Under the pieces are notes generated by a model. The model ran no database searches, was not told the origin of the DNA, and saw only the letters and a list, made by a program, of their open reading frames with translations. Below are positions 50,439 to 59,152 of a stretch of 64,000 bases of DNA, piece by piece. Each line of letters begins with the position of its first letter. The first letter of the stretch is position 1. Source of the DNA: JAIXWP01 sp965247015 (GTDB taxonomy: Bacteria > Bacteroidota > Bacteroidia > Flavobacteriales_D > Sanyastnellaceae); assembly GCA_965247015.1 (NCBI GenBank), contig CBDFGG010000003.1, forward strand, positions 372,001 to 436,000, in the 5' to 3' direction. A program made the position numbers and the translations under genes.

Positions 50439-51479
50439 ATGCGGAAAATCAGTTATGTATTGATTTGCACATTAATAGTGTTTACATCTTGTGAAGACGA
50501 TCCTTTGAAAAAAGTGGACGTATCTGAATCGAAGCTCGAAGTGCGCTTCGACCGACTCGATCACGATCTTTTTCAGGCCGACTTCTCAGATCCGGCGCGC
50601 ACCGGCCAAACACTATACCAAAAGTATGGCTCATTTTATTGCGATTATATGGAGGCAATCATGCAGGCCGCTCCATGTATGCCTGACTCTAATATCCTTG
50701 CACTCCGAGGTTTTGTAGAGCATCGCGATATGTCTGCATTACAACGCCAAGTCGATAAAAAATTCACCAATGACGCATTGATCCCATTTCAAAATGAATT
50801 CACAGAATCCATTCGCCGCTGGAATCACTTCTTCCCCGATAGCATTGCTCCACGCATTGTATTCATGAACTCAGGACTCAACTTCAGTGCATATAGCACG
50901 GATTCTGTCATTGCTGTGGGATTAGAATTTTTCCTCGGACCGAAGGACAGCATCGTGCAGCTTTTTCCCAACGACATTTTTCCACAATACTTCAAAGACG
51001 ACATGCGTGAAGACTATATGGTCACCAACGCTATGAAGGACTTTGCCTGGGCACAATGCAACAAGCTTGATGCGACTAATAATAAAAGCGAGTTATTGAA
51101 TATCCTTGTGCACCAAGGAAAAGTGATGTACATGTTGGATGCCTTGCTACCGAATGTAGAAGATTCCACCAAAATGAATTGGAGCGCAACACAAGCAGAA
51201 TGGGCGGTTGCCAATGAGTTCAACGTGTGGAAGACCTTGGCACAACAAGAAATTTTATTCAGAAGCAATTATAATATGAATAAAAAATGGATCGACTTCG
51301 CTCCATTTACCAATGCCGATGGGGTTCCGCAAGACTCACCACCACAGTTAGGAATTTGGATGGGTTGGAATATGGTCCGCGCATACATGAAGGCAAATCC
51401 TGATGTTACTTTGCAGCAGTTATTACAAGAGAAGGACGCACAAAAAATATTGAAGGCCTATAAGCCTAAAAAAGATTGA
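50439..51479 (+). CDS. gldB: Gliding motility lipoprotein GldB
   Basis: A 346-residue lipoprotein. The signal ends in the lipobox FTSC (Cys 18), followed by Glu-Asp-Asp. Family marks include EVRFDRLDHDLFQADFS near the start, GLEFFLGPKDS, LLNILVHQGKVMYMLDALLP, and PQLGIWMGWNMVRAYMKANP toward the end. GldB is required for gliding and for T9SS-linked processes in Flavobacterium; its molecular role is not fully settled. The stop is 2 bp before the gldC ATG, so the two are in an operon, as is usual. Confidence 0.9.
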   Translation: MRKISYVLICTLIVFTSCEDDPLKKVDVSESKLEVRFDRLDHDLFQADFSDPARTGQTLYQKYGSFYCDYMEAIMQAAPCMPDSNILALRGFVEHRDMSALQRQVDKKFTNDALIPFQNEFTESIRRWNHFFPDSIAPRIVFMNSGLNFSAYSTDSVIAVGLEFFLGPKDSIVQLFPNDIFPQYFKDDMREDYMVTNAMKDFAWAQCNKLDATNNKSELLNILVHQGKVMYMLDALLPNVEDSTKMNWSATQAEWAVANEFNVWKTLAQQEILFRSNYNMNKKWIDFAPFTNADGVPQDSPPQLGIWMGWNMVRAYMKANPDVTLQQLLQEKDAQKILKAYKPKKD

Positions 51480-51481
51480 CG

Positions 51482-51802
51482 ATGAAAAAGACCGCCATAC
51501 ACTTCGAGATAGAATTAGACGACAACAACGTTCCCGAGAAAATCGTGTGGGACGCTAAGGACAACGGAAAGACTGCAGAAGCAAAAGCTATGATCCTTTC
51601 CGTATGGGATAAAGAAGAACGCAACACATTGCGTATTGATCTTTGGAATAAAGAAATGGAAGTAGAAGAAATGAAACGCTTTGTTCACCAAACCATCTTG
51701 ACGCTTGCTGACAGCTTTGAAAAAGCTACAGGCGAAACAAAGATGGCCGCGACCATGCGCGACTTTTGCGATTACTACGCAGAAAAATTAGAGATTAAAT
51801 AA
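51482..51802 (+). CDS. gldC: Gliding motility protein GldC
   Basis: A 106-residue cytoplasmic protein with the GldC pattern: IHFEIELDDNNVPEKIVWDA, ILSVWDKEERNTLRIDLWN, then KEMEVEEMKRFVHQTI and MRDFCDYYAEKLEI. GldC improves gliding but is not essential in Flavobacterium. ATG 51482 follows the gldB TGA; an in-frame TTG six bases upstream is less likely. It is convergent with engB, 4 bp apart, with no terminator seen. Confidence 0.92.
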   Translation: MKKTAIHFEIELDDNNVPEKIVWDAKDNGKTAEAKAMILSVWDKEERNTLRIDLWNKEMEVEEMKRFVHQTILTLADSFEKATGETKMAATMRDFCDYYAEKLEIK

Positions 51803-51806
51803 AGCC

Positions 51807-52427
51807 TTAGAATTCTCCGGGCAACTTATGCTTCGGCACATCTAGCAAGAAGGAAAGGAGTTCGTCCTTTCCTAGGCCATTCTCGGCAGAGGTAATGAAT
51901 ATATTAGGCAGCTCTGTAAACGTTTCGAGAAGTGCATTCTTGAATGCTTCGATATTATTATTAAGTGCTCCCGGTTTCGGTTTATCAGCTTTTGTAAATA
52001 CAATAGAGAATGGGAGTCCCCACTGTCCCATTTGATTCACAAATTCCACATCTATTTTTTGAGGTTCGTGTCTGCTATCAATGAGGATCATGGTGCAGTA
52101 GATCGTCTCCCTATTCTGAAGATAATCAGCAATAAATTTTTCCCACTTATCACGCGAGGTCTTTGACACCTTCGCATAGCCATATCCTGGCAAATCCACC
52201 AAGTACCAAGTTTTGTGGACCTGCTCATTGATAATAAAGTGATTGATGGTTTGCGTCTTTCCAGGTTTACCAGAAGTTTTCGCAAGACCTTTCTTATTGA
52301 CCAAACGATTGATCAAACTCGACTTCCCCACATTACTGCGGCCAATAAAAGCAACTTCCCAATAAATAGGTTTGGGACACTTAGTCCAATCAACCGATGA
52401 AGTCACAAACTCCGCACTTACTATCAT
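51807..52427 (-). CDS. engB: Ribosome biogenesis GTPase EngB/YsxC
   Basis: A 206-residue GTPase. G1 is GRSNVGKSS (29-37), G2 Thr in TSGKPGKTQTINHF, G3 DLPGYGYA and G4 FTKADK. G5 is probably in TSAENGLG. It is required for 50S subunit assembly in most bacteria. The length is normal. Located downstream, on the minus strand, of the alpha/beta hydrolase gene with repeat DNA between. The neighbourhood gldB-gldC-engB-hydrolase-mraZ is one I recognise from Bacteroidota. Confidence 0.95.
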   Translation of the reverse strand: MIVSAEFVTSSVDWTKCPKPIYWEVAFIGRSNVGKSSLINRLVNKKGLAKTSGKPGKTQTINHFIINEQVHKTWYLVDLPGYGYAKVSKTSRDKWEKFIADYLQNRETIYCTMILIDSRHEPQKIDVEFVNQMGQWGLPFSIVFTKADKPKPGALNNNIEAFKNALLETFTELPNIFITSAENGLGKDELLSFLLDVPKHKLPGEF

Positions 52428-52438
52428 ATCTAACTAAT

Positions 52439-52660
52439 AATTCTCGATTCACAATTCTCGATTCTCGATTCTCGATTCTCAATTCGAAATTCGAAATTCA
52501 ACTCCTCAACTCTCTAACTCCAAACTCTAACTTCTCCCCCCATTAGCATGGGGGGCTATTTATAGAGGCATGCTACGCATGCTGTCTCATTTATTTATGT
52601 TATTTAAATCTCGGCTTCGCCGAGATCATTTGTCATTTGTCACTTGTAATTTGTCACTTG
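52439..52660. repeat. Repeat and hairpin tract between the hydrolase gene and engB
   Basis: ATTCTCG heptads (52440-52497), a CAACTCTCTAACTCC tract, then three short perfect hairpins: CCCCCCAT-tagc-ATGGGGGG (52536-52555), GCATGC-tac-GCATGC (52568-52582) and ATCTCGGC-ttc-GCCGAGAT (52608-52626). Next, ACAAATG/ACAAGTG heptads (52627-52660) run into the hydrolase coding end. The last hairpin follows the hydrolase stop codon and may end its transcript. Confidence 0.8.
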
Positions 52661-53408
52661 TTCTCATCCATTCATCCAAGATCCTATTAAACGTTTGTGG
52701 ATGTTCCATCATGGGGGCGTGGCCGCATTCATCGATCCAGAAGAGCGATGAGTTGGGGAGTAATTGATGAAACTCCTCCGCCACTTCAGGTGGAGTGATG
52801 GTATCATTTTTTCCCCATATTAAACATGCAGGCATTTTCATGTCTGGAAGATCCTTCGCCATGTTGTGACGAATTGCACTTTTTGCAAGTGCAAGAATTC
52901 GCAATACGCGATTGCGATCATTCACTACTTCGAAACATTCGTTTACGAGTTCGTCAGTGGCGTGCTTTGGATCGAAGAAAGTAACCGCTACTTTTTGACG
53001 AATAAATTCTTTGTCTTCACGACGTGGGAAAGAAGAGCCGAATGCATTTTCATACAATCCACTGCTCGCAGTGAGTATGAGTGAGCTCACCTTTTCTGGA
53101 TGTTCTCTTGTATAAACGAGAGCCACGTGACCGCCTAGCGAATTGCCCAGGAGATTCACTTTGTCCCATTTTTTATAATTAATAAAATCATGAAGAAAAT
53201 GCGCGAGGCTTTTCACACCAGTCGTCAATAGAGGCATGGTGTAAAGTGGCAACATTGGGATGACTACCGTGTACTCCTTTGAAAAATGATCCACCACATC
53301 ACGGAAGTTGCTCAACGCTCCGAATAGTCCATGAAGTAAGATAAGAGGCTTACCCTCACCTGCTTCAATGTACTTGAACTGTCCTTCTTCTTTTATCTGA
53401 TAATCCAT
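52626..53408 (-). CDS. Alpha/beta hydrolase
   Basis: A 260-residue hydrolase. The oxyanion region is LILLHGLFGALSNFRDV, the nucleophile elbow GNSLGGH (Ser about 95), the acid is in IWGKNDTITPPEVAE (Asp) and the His in DECGHAPMMEHP. It resembles esterases and MhpC/BioH-like enzymes; the substrate is unknown. The last residues (SDKLQVTNDK) are encoded by ACAAGTG heptads, so the natural C-terminus ends near WMRT. It is divergent from mraZ, with a MraZ-like box cluster upstream. Confidence 0.88.
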   Translation of the reverse strand: MDYQIKEEGQFKYIEAGEGKPLILLHGLFGALSNFRDVVDHFSKEYTVVIPMLPLYTMPLLTTGVKSLAHFLHDFINYKKWDKVNLLGNSLGGHVALVYTREHPEKVSSLILTASSGLYENAFGSSFPRREDKEFIRQKVAVTFFDPKHATDELVNECFEVVNDRNRVLRILALAKSAIRHNMAKDLPDMKMPACLIWGKNDTITPPEVAEEFHQLLPNSSLFWIDECGHAPMMEHPQTFNRILDEWMRTSDKLQVTNDK

Positions 53409-53495
53409 AGGGTATGTAACAAATCGTTGATTGCGAATGTAGGCATTTTTTCAAGCAACGCGTTTCCGATTCCTCCCACATATCACCAATAGCTT

Positions 53496-53525
53496 CCCAC
53501 TTTTTACCACCACTACTTTTTACCC
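53496..53525 (-). promoter_or_regulatory. MraZ-box-like cluster, mirrored copy
   Basis: Read on the minus strand: GGGTAAAAAGTAGTGG followed by GTGGTAAAAAGTGGG (53510-53496). The last 15 bases are identical to 53628-53642 in opposite orientation. It lies about 88 bp upstream of the hydrolase start and upstream of its -7-like TACATTCG (53441-53434). Confidence 0.5.
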
Positions 53526-53620
53526 AAAAAACACCATTAAAAACCTTTATTTACAGGCGCTTTAGCATTTTTACAAAACCGAATGAAAATTCGATTTTAT
53601 TAACAATTGAACCCAAAAAG

Positions 53621-53642
53621 TAGTTTTGTGGTAAAAAGTGGG
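53621..53642 (+). promoter_or_regulatory. mraZ promoter and MraZ boxes
   Basis: TAGTTTTG (53621-53628) fits the -7 box. It runs directly into GTGGT (53628-53632) and GTGGG (53638-53642), two G-rich pentamers 10 bp apart, the spacing of known MraZ operators. A second -7-like box, TATTTTCG, is at 53653-53660. Autorepression of the dcw operon by MraZ is inferred. Confidence 0.6.
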
Positions 53643-53687
53643 AAAATTGACCTATTTTCGTGCCTGATTAAGGACGATCACGCAACC

Positions 53688-54164
53688 ATGCTAAACCTTT
53701 TAGGGGAACATATATGTAAGGTGGACAACAAGGGCCGAATGCTCTTCCCATCCAAGCTGCGCAAGCAATTGGAGGAGGTGATCCATCATGGCATGGTGCT
53801 AAATCGTGACATCTATTCGAAGTGCTTGGTGCTTTATCCAAAACCAGAATGGGATCGCATTCAAGCAGACTTCAGCAGACTCAATCGATACAATCGCAAT
53901 CACATCGAATTCCAGCGTCGCTTCCTCAATGGAGCAACGGTTCTTGAACTTGATGCTGCAGGTCGCTTAATGCTCCCTGCTACGCTTTTGGATTACGCAG
54001 AGATTGATTTGAAGAAAAACAATGAGTTGGTACTCGTGGGAGCGCTTGAGAAAATGGAGATCTGGAGTACCGATAACCACAAGCAATTAGTAGACGATAA
54101 CCAAACCGATTTCGCATCGCTTGCTGAGCAAGTGCAGCGCGACCTCGGAGCATTAAATAACTAA
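53688..54164 (+). CDS. mraZ: Transcriptional regulator MraZ
   Basis: A 158-residue MraZ with two AbrB-like SpoVT half-domains: GEHICKVDNKGRMLFPSKLR (5-24) and ATVLELDAAGRLMLPATLLD (84-103), each with the D-x(2)-G-R motif. It binds repeats upstream of its own gene and represses the dcw operon in bacteria where this was tested. ATG 53688 is chosen because the family starts just before the first motif; an earlier in-frame TTG lies in the promoter. It is first gene of the cell-division/wall cluster, 13 bp before rsmH. Confidence 0.95.
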   Translation: MLNLLGEHICKVDNKGRMLFPSKLRKQLEEVIHHGMVLNRDIYSKCLVLYPKPEWDRIQADFSRLNRYNRNHIEFQRRFLNGATVLELDAAGRLMLPATLLDYAEIDLKKNNELVLVGALEKMEIWSTDNHKQLVDDNQTDFASLAEQVQRDLGALNN

Positions 54165-54177
54165 ACATCCATCGCCA

Positions 54178-55071
54178 GTGACGCTGTACCACCAACCTGT
54201 GCTGTTACATGAATCGGTAGATGGACTCGCAATTAAACCCGACGGGGTTTACGTCGATGTGACCTTCGGTGGTGGAGGGCACTCACGAGAAATTTTGAAA
54301 AGACTGGGACCTAACGGAAAACTGATTGCCTTTGATCAAGATCCTGATGCTATTGCCAATGCCATCAAAGATCCTCGATTCATAATGGTCGATCAAAATT
54401 TTCAATTCATGAAAAATTGGGTTCGACTAAGTGGCTATAAAAAAGTAGATGGAATCCTCGGAGACCTCGGAGTAAGTAGCCATCAATTCGATTCTGATTC
54501 GCGTGGATTCTCTATTCGATTTGATGCACCGCTTGATATGCGAATGGATCAAAAAAGAAAACGCACTGCAGAAGACCTCATCAATGATCTAGAAGATCAA
54601 GCACTCACCAACATTCTCAGAAATTACGGTGAAGTAGATGGAGCCTACAAAGTAGCAAAAAGAATTATCGCAAATCGCCCTATTCGCACCAGTGGCGAAC
54701 TAATGAATGTGCTCGAACCATTTGCACAAAAAGGAAAAGAACACAAGTTCTACGCACAAGTTTTTCAAGCGCTTCGCATCGAAGTAAATGAAGAACTCGA
54801 AGTACTAAAAGCATTCCTAGAACAAGCAAGTGAAATTCTAAATCCCGAAGGAAGACTTTCTGTAATCAGTTACCACTCACTCGAAGACCGACTCGTAAAG
54901 GACTTCATGAAGACCGGTAATTTTTCAGGAACACCAGAGAAAGATTTTTACGGAAACCTCATTCGTCCGATGGCTCCGCTGCAAAGCAAACCCATCATTC
55001 CAAGCGAAGAAGAAATCCAACAAAATACCCGCGCCAGAAGCGCAAAGCTGAGAGTAGCTATAAAACTCTAA
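54178..55071 (+). CDS. rsmH: 16S rRNA m4C1402 methyltransferase RsmH
   Basis: A 297-residue SAM-dependent methyltransferase (formerly MraW). Motifs: YHQPVLLHESVDGL, the SAM loop DVTFGGGGHSREIL, FDQDPDA, GDLGVSSHQFD, RGFSIRFDAPLDMRM, and NRPIRTSGEL; the end has TRARSAKLRVA. It methylates N4 of C1402 in 16S rRNA. It starts at GTG 54178; no ATG is available before the conserved YHQPVLL. Second gene of the dcw cluster. Confidence 0.96.
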   Translation: MTLYHQPVLLHESVDGLAIKPDGVYVDVTFGGGGHSREILKRLGPNGKLIAFDQDPDAIANAIKDPRFIMVDQNFQFMKNWVRLSGYKKVDGILGDLGVSSHQFDSDSRGFSIRFDAPLDMRMDQKRKRTAEDLINDLEDQALTNILRNYGEVDGAYKVAKRIIANRPIRTSGELMNVLEPFAQKGKEHKFYAQVFQALRIEVNEELEVLKAFLEQASEILNPEGRLSVISYHSLEDRLVKDFMKTGNFSGTPEKDFYGNLIRPMAPLQSKPIIPSEEEIQQNTRARSAKLRVAIKL

Positions 55072-55141
55072 AAGATAAATGAAAACAGTTTGGCGTGACA
55101 CCCAAACCGCCATAGAACTACATCTAAGGCAGACCTAAGAA

Positions 55142-55573
55142 ATGAATACTTACAAAGAACCTAACACACCAGTGGAAGAAGTAATTGTTGTGCCCCAAGA
55201 AACGGAGCCAACCGCTACTCCTCCCCGCAAATCGGGCAAAGTTGCTCGCTCGGTGCGCACCGTTCTAAGTGGAGAATTTCTTACCAAGGACTCACTCATC
55301 AATCACCTTCCATTTATCGGTTTTCTAACGGTGCTTTTCCTATCACACATCGCTTTGATGTACTACTTCGAAAACACACATCGCCAAATTTCAAAACAAA
55401 AAGATCGCATCGAAGAAATTCGTTCGGAATACAATACCACACTTTCGATTCTCGAAACGCGCAAGCAACAAAGCAATGTAGCTCGCGATATCGAAGCGCT
55501 TGGACTGAAGGAGCTGCGCACTCCTCCGCAATTCATAGAAGTTGAACCTGGTTATTTCGAGGAGGAGAAATGA
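55142..55573 (+). CDS. ftsL: FtsL-like cell division protein
   Basis: A 143-residue bitopic protein: a Pro/Glu-rich cytoplasmic N-terminus (1-55), one membrane helix at about 57-77 (PFIGFLTVLFLSHIALMYYF), then a periplasmic coiled coil (QISKQKDRIEEIRSEYNTTL) and a short end (LRTPPQFIEVEPGYFEEE). This is the Bacteroidota FtsL-like form. It sits in the ftsL position between rsmH and ftsI and overlaps ftsI by 4 bp. FtsL recruits the septal synthase with FtsQ and FtsB. Confidence 0.88.
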   Translation: MNTYKEPNTPVEEVIVVPQETEPTATPPRKSGKVARSVRTVLSGEFLTKDSLINHLPFIGFLTVLFLSHIALMYYFENTHRQISKQKDRIEEIRSEYNTTLSILETRKQQSNVARDIEALGLKELRTPPQFIEVEPGYFEEEK

Positions 55574-57693
55574 ACGAACAACTAGGAAAAGACGTTTCGA
55601 AAAAAGCGTATGGTGTAGCAATGATCCTCGGACTCATTGCACTTATCATCTTCGGAAAAATTATCATGCTTCAAGCTTTTCCAAAACCAGAAATTTTGGA
55701 ACAAGGTGAACAACTTGCATTTAGCGAAAAAGAAATTTTACCAGCACGTGGACAAATTCTTTCATCTGATGGAAGCCTTCTCGCAACGAGCGTTCCGATC
55801 TATGAAATGTGTTTTGATGCAAAAGCTCCCATTGAAAAAGGTGCTTTAAAATCAGCAACAGATTCTATCGCCCAAGGCATCCATAAAATTCTTGGTGAAA
55901 AATCTGAAGGTGTTGCTACGTATAAAAAACGCATCAAATCTGCGAAGGGTACTTTCAATGTCATTGCTAAAAACATTGACTACAATCAGAAGAAAGCAAT
56001 CCTCGCATTGCCTTTTGTAAAAAGAGGAAAATACAAGAGTGGATTTTACTTCCCAAGCAAACAAGAGCGTAAAAAACCTTTTGGAAGCCTCGCTGCGCGT
56101 ACCATTGGACTCGAGCGTGATGCTAATAAAGTTGGTCTTGAACTTTGCTATGATGAGATTTTAAAAGGAAAAGCAGGAAGACAACGCGTCGAAAAAATGG
56201 CGGGTGGTCAATGGCGTCCGATCAACGATGAATACATCGTAGAGCCAGAACCTGGAATGGATATTATAGCAACCATCGATGTGCACTTACAAGATGTAGC
56301 GCACACTGCACTACTTCGTCAACTCAACGAAACCCAAGCAGACTGGGGTTGCGCAGTAGTTATGGAAGTTGAAACAGGATATGTTCGTGCGATTGCCAAT
56401 CTCACCTACGAACCGAAGTCGCAGACCTATTTAGAATTGCTCAACAACGCGGTGGAATCTACCGGCGAACCTGGATCGACTTTCAAATTGATGAGTATGA
56501 TGGCCATGTTTGAAGAAAGTAAACTTTCACTTTCAGACAGTGTGCATATCGGGATGGGAGTAAAAACGATCGATGGACTTCAAGTTCACGATTCACACCC
56601 TGGCAACGACCCGAATCTTTTTTACACTGTAAAAGAGATTTTCCAAAAGTCATCTAACGTAGGTACGGCGCAGCTTGTACAACGCATTTTTAAAGAAAAG
56701 CAACAAGTCTATCTCGATCGATTGAATTCATTTGGGTTGGGAAAACCTCTTGGTGTAGAACTAGAGCGTGAAGCAAAACCTCGTCTTGCGAAAGAGGCGA
56801 AGTATAAAAAGAATGTGTGGGATGGTTTCTCACTCTATACTACTTCATATGGTTATGCTACTTCATTCACACCATTGCAAATCCTTGCCTTCTATAATGC
56901 TGTAGCCAACAAAGGCACCATGGTTCGTCCGTTGTTCGTTCAAGAAATTCAGAAGAATGGAAGAACCATTGAGAAAAAACTTCCTGTTGTTCTCAACAAG
57001 AAAATTTGTTCTGACGCAACGCTTGATAAGTGCATGGAGATGATGAAGGGAGTGGCTGAAGATGGCGGCACCGTTGCTACTGTATTCAAAAGTTCTCCTT
57101 ACAAAATTGCGGGCAAAACTGGTACCGCTCGCGTGGATTACGCGCAAGGCGTAGAAAACCTCAAGTACCGCGCATCCTTCGTTGGATTCTTCCCTGCAGA
57201 AAATCCAAAGTACTCGTGCATTGTGGTAATACACAATCCGAAGAATGGCGCTTACTACGGAGGTGCTGTTGCTGCTCCCGTAGTGAAAGACCTGGCAGAT
57301 AAGGTGTACTCTACTCGCATGGATTTTCATGAAGAAAAATCAGTTGTCGATTCCATTGCTGTAGCGAATGCGCTTATTCCTATTTCCAAAAATGGAAATT
57401 CAAAAGATCTACAAACTGTATTCTCCGCATTGAACATTCCAATGAAAGGAGATGGTACTGGAGAATATGTGCGCACCAATGCAAAGCACAAAGAAGTAGA
57501 AATTTCCAATGCTCCTATAGAAAGCGGAAAAGTACCAAACGTAGTTGGAATGGGCCTTCAAGATGCTCTTTTCCTATTAGAAAAGCAAGGACTCAAAGTA
57601 CAGATTCAAGGTGTTGGCACTGTGAAAAGACAATCTGTTCCAGCCGGCACACCATCGAAAAATCAGAAATATATAACCATCGAACTTTCGTGA
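55570..57693 (+). CDS. ftsI: Septal peptidoglycan transpeptidase (PBP3-like) with PASTA domain
   Basis: A 707-residue class B penicillin-binding protein. One N-terminal membrane helix (about 14-34), a dimerisation domain with LPARGQILSSDGSLLATSVP, then the transpeptidase with S-x-x-K in PGSTFKLMS (Ser about 303), SSN in QKSSNVGTA (about 360) and KTGT in IAGKTGTAR (about 516). A C-terminal PASTA domain (about 655-707) contains VPNVVGMGLQDALFLLEKQG. It cross-links septal peptidoglycan. The stop overlaps the murE GTG start. A PASTA domain on the division PBP is usual in Bacteroidota. Confidence 0.94.
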   Translation: MNEQLGKDVSKKAYGVAMILGLIALIIFGKIIMLQAFPKPEILEQGEQLAFSEKEILPARGQILSSDGSLLATSVPIYEMCFDAKAPIEKGALKSATDSIAQGIHKILGEKSEGVATYKKRIKSAKGTFNVIAKNIDYNQKKAILALPFVKRGKYKSGFYFPSKQERKKPFGSLAARTIGLERDANKVGLELCYDEILKGKAGRQRVEKMAGGQWRPINDEYIVEPEPGMDIIATIDVHLQDVAHTALLRQLNETQADWGCAVVMEVETGYVRAIANLTYEPKSQTYLELLNNAVESTGEPGSTFKLMSMMAMFEESKLSLSDSVHIGMGVKTIDGLQVHDSHPGNDPNLFYTVKEIFQKSSNVGTAQLVQRIFKEKQQVYLDRLNSFGLGKPLGVELEREAKPRLAKEAKYKKNVWDGFSLYTTSYGYATSFTPLQILAFYNAVANKGTMVRPLFVQEIQKNGRTIEKKLPVVLNKKICSDATLDKCMEMMKGVAEDGGTVATVFKSSPYKIAGKTGTARVDYAQGVENLKYRASFVGFFPAENPKYSCIVVIHNPKNGAYYGGAVAAPVVKDLADKVYSTRMDFHEEKSVVDSIAVANALIPISKNGNSKDLQTVFSALNIPMKGDGTGEYVRTNAKHKEVEISNAPIESGKVPNVVGMGLQDALFLLEKQGLKVQIQGVGTVKRQSVPAGTPSKNQKYITIELS

Positions 57694-59150
57694 AATTATT
57701 AAAGGACATATTATACCGTGCCCGTATTACTGATGTAATCGGATCTACCAATATTGCCGTTGAGAATATCACGATGGACTCACGCGCGATGAAGCCATTC
57801 AGCTTATTCGTTGCTGTAAGAGGAGTGACGGTCGATGGCCATGACTATATCGAGAAAGCGATTTCAAACGGCGCCGTAGCCATTGTTTGCGAAGATTTTC
57901 CAGCAGAAAAATTGGATCACATCACATACGTGAAAGTATCCAATTCTTCAGAAGCGCTTGGATATATCGCGGCAAATTATTTCGATAACCCCACTGAAAA
58001 GTTAAAGGTTATCGCAGTTACAGGAACCAATGGCAAAACAACCACAGCTACTCTCCTATTCCGTATTGCTCGCAAGCTTGGAGTGAAAGCAGGATTGATT
58101 TCGACCGTCGTAAATAAAATTTTAGATACAGATATTCCAGCAACGCATACGACACCCGATGCAGTGAATTTGCAAAAGCTTTTCGCAGAAATGCTCGCAG
58201 CAGGTTGTACGCATTGCTTCATGGAAGCTTCTTCACACGCGCTGCATCAGCACCGTTTGACTGGAACACATCTCGCGGCTGGATTATTTACCAATATCAC
58301 TCACGATCACCTCGACTATCACGGCACATTCAATGAATATATCAAAGCGAAAAAAATTCTCTTTGATACGCTTCCTTCGAATGCATTTGCTCTTGTAAAC
58401 CTTGATGACCGTCATGGTGAAATCATGTTGCAAAACTGCAAGGCAAAGCACTTGACTTATGCTTTGCAATCGCTTGCTACATATAGAGCGAAGATGATTG
58501 AAAACTCATTCGGAGGATTACACCTGAATGTCGACAATCAAGAATTATATACACGCTTAATTGGTGGATTCAATGCCTACAACATCTTGGTAGTGTATGC
58601 TACATGTGTTGAGTTAGGCTTTGATAAAATCGACACGCTCACTGCTCTGTCTACGATTGAAGCTCCAGAAGGACGTTTTCAATATTATACAAGCAATAAC
58701 AACATCACCGCAATCGTCGATTACGCGCACACTCCAGACGCTTTGAAAAATGTGTTGAGTACCATCAATGATATCCGCACTGGAAATGAGAAAGTCATCA
58801 CTTTGGTAGGATGCGGGGGAGATCGCGATAAAACAAAGCGTCCGATCATGGCGATGATCGCTGCTGATCAGAGCGACCGCGCCATTCTCACCAGCGATAA
58901 TCCACGCAGTGAAATGCCAGAGGCCATCATTGAAGATATGAAGGCTGGTCTCGATCCTATTTTGATGAGAAAGTCACTTTCCATCACAGATCGCAGAGAA
59001 GCCATTCGCACAGCATGTTCCCTAGCACAACCCGGCGATATCATTCTTATCGCAGGAAAAGGACACGAAAAATATCAAGAGATCAACGGAGTGAAACACC
59101 CATTCGATGATTTCCAAATAGTACTTGAAACCTTACAAAGCCAAGCTTAA
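57690..59150 (+). CDS. murE: UDP-MurNAc-tripeptide synthetase MurE
   Basis: A 486-residue Mur ligase. ATP loop VTGTNGKTTTATLL (about 107-120), EASSHALHQHRL, the NITHDHLDYHGTF region with the carbamylated-lysine zone after it, and DNPRSE (about 408), the motif that selects meso-diaminopimelate. It adds the third residue to UDP-MurNAc-L-Ala-D-Glu. Starts with GTG in an overlapping GTGA with the ftsI stop, so translation is coupled. Confidence 0.96.
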   Translation: MKLLKDILYRARITDVIGSTNIAVENITMDSRAMKPFSLFVAVRGVTVDGHDYIEKAISNGAVAIVCEDFPAEKLDHITYVKVSNSSEALGYIAANYFDNPTEKLKVIAVTGTNGKTTTATLLFRIARKLGVKAGLISTVVNKILDTDIPATHTTPDAVNLQKLFAEMLAAGCTHCFMEASSHALHQHRLTGTHLAAGLFTNITHDHLDYHGTFNEYIKAKKILFDTLPSNAFALVNLDDRHGEIMLQNCKAKHLTYALQSLATYRAKMIENSFGGLHLNVDNQELYTRLIGGFNAYNILVVYATCVELGFDKIDTLTALSTIEAPEGRFQYYTSNNNITAIVDYAHTPDALKNVLSTINDIRTGNEKVITLVGCGGDRDKTKRPIMAMIAADQSDRAILTSDNPRSEMPEAIIEDMKAGLDPILMRKSLSITDRREAIRTACSLAQPGDIILIAGKGHEKYQEINGVKHPFDDFQIVLETLQSQA

Positions 59151-59152
59151 TA

